A DNA stretch of 11,343 nucleotides from a candidate division SR1 bacterium CG_4_9_14_3_um_filter_40_9. Its GTDB lineage: Bacteria > Patescibacteriota > Gracilibacteria > Absconditabacterales > Absconditicoccaceae. Below, one piece after another: positions 7,072 through 11,343 of this stretch. The stretch covers positions 1-11,343 of the forward strand of contig PFWQ01000086.1 in the NCBI GenBank assembly GCA_002791215.1, given 5' to 3'. Numbering within the stretch: the stretch's first letter is position 1; each line of letters begins with the position of its first letter. The translations under genes and the position numbers were made by a program. Below the pieces are notes generated by a model, which was not told the origin of the DNA, did no database searches, and worked only from the letters and a program-made list of their open reading frames with translations.

Positions 7072-9609
7072 TTACGTCGACAATTTCCTGATATACTTCC
7101 GACTTTCATACATGACAAATCATATACTTCCAAGTCCAATGATAGTCAGCCAATCGCTAGCGCCTAGACTTGTAAACTTAAACCATATGTTCAAGGGGCT
7201 ATATATCAAAATTAAATGTAGGATTAGGGCCAATGCGATCGACCCCACTAGATACAGATTCATCTTCAACTCCCGAAAATTAAACTTTTCACTCCTCACA
7301 GAGAAAGACACAAAAAACTGGAAGACGATGGACGTGGTGATGACGAGTGTTCTTGCCTTCTCCAGATCTGCATTCTGTCGCTGAAGAAACAATCCAAACA
7401 ACACAACGAATTCAATGACGCTGATTATCAGTATAAACTTGGTTGAATGACTCAGGATATGTTCTTTCTTGTCTCTCGGTTTTCTTTGCATGACTCATTG
7501 TTCGCCGGGGTCGAGTCAGAGTGCGATGGCGGGTAAACTATCCGTTACAAGATTAATCCGTAGGATCTGTATCGGCAACATCGCCAGCGGCAAGCCCACA
7601 AATACACTTCACATGATGACGAAGATTTCTACAAAATTCACCGACAATATATATTTCACAAACTTCTTGATATTGTCATACATGATTCTTCCGTAATGCA
7701 CAGCATTCACTATCGAGGCGAAATTATCATCGACCAGTACCATATCAGCGGCTTCCCTAGCAACGTCCGTTCACTTGCGTGACATGGAGATTCCGATATC
7801 TGCTTTCTTGATTGCTGGCGCATCATTCACGCCATCTCCAGTCATTGCTACGATTTCTCATCTCACTTGAAGTTCGGTCAGGATTCTTACTTTATGTTCA
7901 GGATTTACTCTACAATAGATATTCACATGCTGGATGGCTCGGTCTCGATTCTCCATTCATTCCAGATCTTTCCCTTCCATCACTTCTCATGTTATTCCTA
8001 CTTGTTTCGCAATGGCCTGCGCCGTATCTTTTTGATCTCATGTAATCATAATGACTCTGATTCATGCTTTCTGACAAGTTGCCAACGCTTCGTAGACTTC
8101 TTCTCTCGGCGGATCGATCATTCACATGAGTCACACGAAGACGAAATCCGTGGTAGTAGTCTTGTATGCGAATCCTAAGACTCTAAGCGCTTTTCAAGCC
8201 ATCTTTATATTTTCTTGGATCAGCTTCTTTTTTTCTTCTGGCGTCAGTTTTGTTATCTTATCATGGATATGGATATGCGTACACATGTTCAAGATTATTT
8301 CTGGTGAACCTTTCAAATATTCAATTCATTTGTGTTGAGTAATCATAATTTTCGTCGCTGAGTCAAATGGGATTTCGCCGATTTTTTTCTGTCATCATTT
8401 GATTCATCCATGCAAGCTGACATCGAGCAGAGCCAATTCCGTAGGATCTCAGATATTAGGTAAGACGGCATTATTACAATTACTTGCAATCTCAAAAAGT
8501 AATTTCAATTCTTCATGATTGATTTTCTCTTCATTGATGGAGAAATATCATCTATCCTCTATATGATGCACTTTTATGATGTGATCATTTGCAAATATAT
8601 CTGTGACCGTCATTTGATTTTGCGTCAGCGTTCCTGTTTTATCTGAACAGATAACCGTTGTGCTTCCTAGGGTTTCTATCGCTTTCATTTTTCTCACGAG
8701 CACATTTTTCTTGTACATCGTCTGCACTCACAGGGCAAGGGTTATCGTCACGACTGCCGGTAATCATTCCGGTATAGCAGAGACAGCAAGACTGATAGAA
8801 GTGAGGAGCATTTCCAGCCATGGGAGATGCCTGAACGTTCCTACGACAAATATAATTCAACAAATAATTAATATTATTATCCCGAGTTGTATTCATAAGG
8901 TCTTCAATTTCTTTTGGAGTGGAGTAGCGCTATTTTCGGTATTCTCCACCATATTTGCAATCTTTCCAAGTTCAGTCTGCATTCAGGTTTCTGTAACTAT
9001 TCCCGTCACCTTCCCTGTAGTGATAGTAGTTCCGGAGAAGAGCATGTTCGTTCTTTCTCAGAGCGGGACCATTCATTCGACGATGTCGGCACTTTTATTC
9101 ACAGGGACGCTTTCTCAGGTAAGGATAGATTCATCGGCCGCGAGGACAAAACTTTCAATGATCCTGATATCCGCGCACACCTTATCTCCTGCTTCGAGTA
9201 AGATGATATCTCCAGGGACGAGTTCTTTGGCGGGGATGATATGTTGCATTCCATTCCTTATTACTTTCACCGTCGGCGAGCTTAATTTGCTCAGCATCTG
9301 GATTGCTCTCTCCGCTCTGTATTCCTGAAAAAATCACATTAGCGCATTCAAAATGATGATTGCTGTAATGATATATGCATCGGTGAATTCGCGCAGAAAA
9401 AAACTGAGCAGGGCGGCGCAGATCAGTACTATTACAATCGGATCGGTAAATTGAGAGAAAAATATTTTGAGTATGGTAAAATGCTTTGTCTGCTTGAGTT
9501 CGTTACTTCCATGTATTTTTAATTTTTTATTTATTTCATGGAAAGTGAGTCACTCGTTACGAGATCAGAGTTCATGAAGAATGGTTTTGATGGGTTTTTG
9601 ATAAAACAT
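7072..9609 (-). CDS. P-type cation ATPase, Ca2+/Mn2+ (P2A) type
   Basis: An 845-residue ion pump, intact only when about 30 in-frame TGA codons are read as Gly. Order: N-terminal cation-ATPase domain, M1-M2 ([21 protein letters not shown]), actuator domain with [13 protein letters not shown] and LTGES (164-167), M4 motif AIPEGLPA (Glu281, Gly282 from TGA), phosphorylation motif CSDKTGTLT with Asp323, nucleotide-binding KGSPE, GDPTE, MITGDQKDTA, hinge [10 protein letters not shown] (590-599), M5 with Asn658 and Glu661, M6 NLVTDSLPA (Asn686, Thr689, Asp690), then the C-terminal four-helix domain. The M4-M6 ligands match SERCA/PMR1 calcium pumps. In M8 a Gln stands near where SERCA has Glu908, so a single-site SPCA-like pump is possible. 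The start follows GGAGGAT at 7 nt and lies 3 nt after the VIT-like gene. Confidence 0.95.
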
Positions 9610-9612
9610 GAA

Positions 9613-10095
9613 TTATCCTCCGAAGGTATCTGAGATAAATATTCCTACAAAGTATGTCACGATAATTACGATGACGGCTATTCCTACATGTTCAAAGATG
9701 CCATGCAAAGGGCTTTTCTTCTGTCTTTTCGCTATATATCAACTCAGGATGCTGAGCAGCAATAATCCCCGAATCGCACTCACTATCGTTGCCGTAAGTA
9801 AACTCTCAAACATGAGTACAGGGATGGCGAATGTCATCGCTACGAGAAACTTTGCTATAAAAGTTGCAAAGGTAGATTCCCGGATTTCTTTAGTTTTATT
9901 TTTCTTGTCGGATTCTTCAGAGATATGCACTCCGAGTGCGTCGGAAAATGCATCAGCGATGGCAATCGTCAAGATTCCGCCTATGACAGCTATTTTCAGA
10001 TGTGTTCCAAAACTCAATCAGACCATAAGCCCGAGCGTAGTGATGATTCATGAAGTTGTTCAAAATGCCAATCAGGTTTTGAGCGATTGTTTCAT
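9613..10095 (-). CDS. VIT/CCC1-like divalent metal transporter
   Basis: A 160-residue integral membrane protein with five TGA codons (plus-strand triplets starting 10072, 10060, 10048, 10018, 9739) read as Gly. Five hydrophobic segments are visible: TM1 LAFGTTSGIITTLGLMVGL, TM2 LKIAVIGGILTIAIADAF followed by SDALGVHISEESD, TM3 TFATFIAKFLVAMTFAIPV, TM4 TATIVSAIRGLLLLSIL, TM5 GIFEHVGIAVIVIIVTYF. This is the size and topology of the VIT1/CCC1 family (vacuolar iron/manganese transporters and prokaryotic relatives). The acidic SDALG..ISEES segment fits the metal pathway. The long cytoplasmic metal-binding loop of plant VIT1 is absent. The frame is open upstream into a repeat, so the ATG at 10095 is chosen for its MKQSLKTG start, although no Shine-Dalgarno is seen. 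It is followed after 3 nt by the cation ATPase. Confidence 0.82.
9615..9621 (-). promoter_or_regulatory. Shine-Dalgarno sequence of the P-type ATPase
   Basis: On the minus strand GGAGGAT lies 5-7 nt before the ATG at 9609-9607. It overlaps the last Gly-Gly codons and stop of the VIT-like gene. It is the clearest Shine-Dalgarno match in the window, and it fixes the ATPase start and suggests translational coupling of the two genes. Confidence 0.85.
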
Positions 10096-10126
10096 TAAAT
10101 TTTTTACGGAGTAAAATAACTGGTCC

Positions 10127-10235
10127 GTCATTGCGAGGAACGTAGTGACGTGGCTATAGTCCTTTAGGGCAATCAGACCAGTGGTTAGATTGCTTCACAG
10201 CGCCTGCCCCGCAGAAGTGCGGGGTTCGCAATGAC
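10127..10235. repeat. Inverted-repeat element, copy 2, with a nested palindrome
   Basis: Ends are GTCATTGCGA (10127-10136) and TCGCAATGAC (10226-10235), a perfect 10-bp inverted pair. Internal blocks (GGAACG, AGATTGCTTC) match copy 1 at 1878-1948. The right arm is interrupted at 10202-10225 by a separate GC hairpin. It lies upstream of the VIT-like gene and may contribute leader sequence. Confidence 0.75.
10202..10225. repeat. GC palindromic element nested in the larger repeat
   Basis: CCCCGCA-GAAG-TGCGGGG (10207-10224) is a perfect 7-bp stem with a GCCTG left flank, the same layout as at 662-681 and 5400-5423. It sits inside the right arm of the GTCATTGCGA element. It could also act as a terminator for the lipoprotein gene (stop at 10248). 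Confidence 0.7.
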
Positions 10236-10247
10236 AATCGCTAGCAA

Positions 10248-10592
10248 CTATTTAGGTAATTCGCACTTCGTCTTCTCAGCCAATTCTTCAAAAGTCTTCT
10301 CTCTGACTTCCTTAGTTCCATCTTTAAATTCCCAGGTAGGAACTCTGTCTATACCTTGGCATTCATTAGGTGTCTTCATACAATCAACATATGTGATATA
10401 TTGAAAACTTTCTCCAAAAAGCGCCTTTTGATTTTGGCAATGAGGACAAGCCTCTGTTCCATACATTTTCGCTCCGGCAGTAGTTATACATTTTGCGAAG
10501 TCATCAACATTATTGGTAGTTGTTGCACCATCATTACAGCCAGTCAAAAGAAATGCGCTGGCAAGCAATCCTATAACGATAATTTTCTTCAT
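10248..10592 (-). CDS. Thioredoxin-fold lipoprotein with CPHC motif
   Basis: A 114-residue protein. The first 18 residues are a lipoprotein signal (MKKIIVIGLLASAFLLTG) with Cys19 as the lipidation site. A short Thr/Asn linker follows, then a compact thioredoxin-like domain: MYGTEACPHCQNQKALFG with the redox pair Cys49/Cys52, YITYVDC, then RVPTWEF with the cis-Pro loop (Pro85) and DGTKEV. Extra Cys at 35, 71, 78 and 110 may form disulfides. Such proteins are thought to act as periplasmic or outer-surface thiol oxidoreductases, and the domain resembles that fused to VKOR proteins in other bacteria. The frame is open upstream to 10655, but the signal peptide decides the start at 10592. No in-frame TGA occurs. 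Its divergent neighbour is also a secreted protein. Confidence 0.9.
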   Translation of the reverse strand: MKKIIVIGLLASAFLLTGCNDGATTTNNVDDFAKCITTAGAKMYGTEACPHCQNQKALFGESFQYITYVDCMKTPNECQGIDRVPTWEFKDGTKEVREKTFEELAEKTKCELPK

Positions 10593-10697
10593 GTACAAAA
10601 AATAATAAGATAAAATTTGTATAATGAAATGTAGCAAATAAAAATCAAATTGCAAATCATTATAGAATATGTATCTTACCAGTGTTATATTTTATTT

Positions 10698-10703
10698 TAT
10701 AAT
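10698..10703 (+). promoter_or_regulatory. Candidate -10 box for the secreted protein gene
   Basis: TATAAT matches the consensus exactly, in a very AT-rich stretch. It ends 11 nt before the ATG at 10715, which would give a nearly leaderless mRNA. No convincing -35 hexamer is seen around 10674-10680. Confidence 0.4.
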
Positions 10704-10714
10704 AAAAAATCTTT

Positions 10715-11175
10715 ATGAAAAAACATTATTGTCCGTGTTCGCCTCAGTTCTATTGTTAGGGGTATTTGCATTCGCTGATCAGGATTCCACATGATCTAAT
10801 CACGCGTGAACAGGTAATGCCGCATTTACAGGAACTAGTACTGCCGCTATCGCCTGTGTAAAAACAGCTTTGGACAACAGAGAAGCTGGTGTAAAATGAG
10901 CTATGGATACCTATTACGCTACTTGGGGAACAGCATTTACTGCTAGAGGTATCGCCTTCACCGATGCTCTTTTCTTGCCTACCAGGCAGGAGATAAAGAA
11001 AGCTACAAATGTTGCACGGAAGACATACAAGACTGCTATGATCACTGCCAAAAAAGCGAAGAAAGGAACTATTCAAGCTGCATGGAATGCCTACAGGGCA
11101 GAAGTAAAACTCTGCAAAGGAGATGTGGCGAAAGTACTTAAAGATCAGAATGGGAAAAGCGATCTGAGCGACTAA
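10715..11175 (+). pseudogene. Secreted small protein with a one-base frameshift in its signal peptide
   Basis: From 10717 to the TAA at 11173-11175 one frame is open, with TGA at 10792, 10807 and 10897 read as Gly. It encodes a hydrophobic signal segment (TLLSVFASVLLLGVFAFA), a Gly/Ser/Thr linker, then a helical Ala/Lys-rich domain with two Cys (ACVKTALDNREAGV, TRQEIKKATNVARKTYKTA, YRAEVKLCKGDV). That frame has no ATG before residue 1 of the signal. The ATG at 10715 is in another frame and is followed by six A. One more A would give MKKTLLSV, a textbook signal start. So the gene is a frameshifted gene, a sequencing or assembly indel in a homopolymer, or is expressed by slippage. A TTG at 10729 is a weaker alternative start. 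Similar Lys-rich exported proteins are common in candidate-phyla genomes; function unknown. Confidence 0.7.
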
Positions 11176-11200
11176 TTAGAATTTAAAAATTTACTATAGA

Positions 11201-11224
11201 AAAACCGGAGTAATCCGGTTTTTT
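11201..11224 (+). terminator. Rho-independent terminator
   Basis: AAAACCGGA (11201-11209) pairs with TCCGGTTTT (11214-11222) across a GTAA loop, followed by further T. It lies 25 nt after the TAA of the secreted protein gene. Confidence 0.9.
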
Positions 11225-11235
11225 GTGTTAACAAA

Positions 11236-11343
11236 TCCCCCTGCCAAAAGTTATTCCCCACCCTATGTCTCCCTCTCCTTCAGAGAGGGAGTGACTTGGT
11301 TCAGTTTCCCCTTCTCTGCAGGAGAAGGGGTTAGGGGATGAGG
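11236..11343. repeat. Hairpin-rich dispersed repeat at the window edge
   Basis: Two strong hairpins follow each other: CTCCCTCTC / GAGAGGGAG (11269-11277 with 11283-11291) and CCCCTTCTC / GAGAAGGGG (11308-11316 with 11322-11330). An AAATCCCCCTG start and a GGGTTAGGGGATGAGG end surround them. This is the typical look of CCCTCTCC...GGAGAGGG dispersed repeats found in many bacterial genomes. No coding frame is supported and the element may run past the window. Confidence 0.65.

Noticed and set aside
8660..9328. A 222-codon plus-strand open frame opposite the ATPase
   Set aside because: It is long only because the antisense strand has no stops there. The minus frame carries PEGLPA, DKTGTLT and LTGES, and the plus frame has no recognisable domain.
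10593..10655. Upstream start at 10655 for the thioredoxin-like lipoprotein
   Set aside because: It would bury the lipoprotein signal; MKKIIVIGLLASAFLLTGC is a complete signal with lipobox from 10592.

Overview
The window comes from a bacterium that reads UGA as glycine (translation table 25), which points to the candidate phyla Gracilibacteria (BD1-5) or Absconditabacteria (SR1). Under the standard code nearly every gene here breaks into short pieces. When TGA is read as Gly the pieces join into full-length members of well-known families. By hand count about 75 in-frame TGA codons result, many at invariant glycines: GHSGTLDP of TruB, PEGLPA and LTGES of a P-type ATPase, NIAEG of a four-helix-bundle protein, GGSLIR of glutamate dehydrogenase, and GAPCPPNG of a PEBP protein. 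No gene in the window ends in TGA; all stops are TAA or TAG. Phylum assignment is inference; the recoding is visible in the sequence.

Layout, left to right. Positions 2-580 (+) hold the 3' end of an unrecognised protein, followed by a terminator and two GC-rich palindromes. Positions 758-1193 (+) hold a HicB/HicA-like toxin-antitoxin pair with its own terminator. Positions 1231-1872 (+) encode a membrane-anchored PEBP/YbhB-like protein. After an inverted-repeat element come truB (1975-2709, +) and trmD (2873-3598, +), two tRNA-modification genes. A 38-bp imperfect inverted repeat then brackets a four-helix-bundle (23S rRNA IVS-type) protein at 3657-4022. Next is a GT4-like glycosyltransferase at 4087-5244 whose two halves are in reversed order (C-terminal domain first).

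The minus-strand block runs from 10592 to 5313. It holds a CPHC thioredoxin-fold lipoprotein (10592-10248), a VIT/CCC1-like five-helix metal transporter (10095-9613) that abuts a Ca2+-type P-type ATPase (9609-7072), a DUF134 helix-turn-helix protein (6990-6706) and NADP-type glutamate dehydrogenase (6668-5313). At the right end (+) lies a small secreted protein whose signal peptide is out of frame by one base in a poly-A run, then a terminator and a hairpin-rich repeat.

Two genes probably cooperate directly: the VIT-like transporter and the cation ATPase, 3 nt apart, look like a divalent-metal export or homeostasis unit. DUF134 and gdhA are 37 nt apart and may be co-transcribed. The most unusual theme is small palindromic repeats. 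A CCTGCCCCGC...GCGGGG element occurs between genes and also in frame inside truB, gdhA and probably the glycosyltransferase, much as Rickettsia palindromic elements do. No tRNA, rRNA or CRISPR array was seen.
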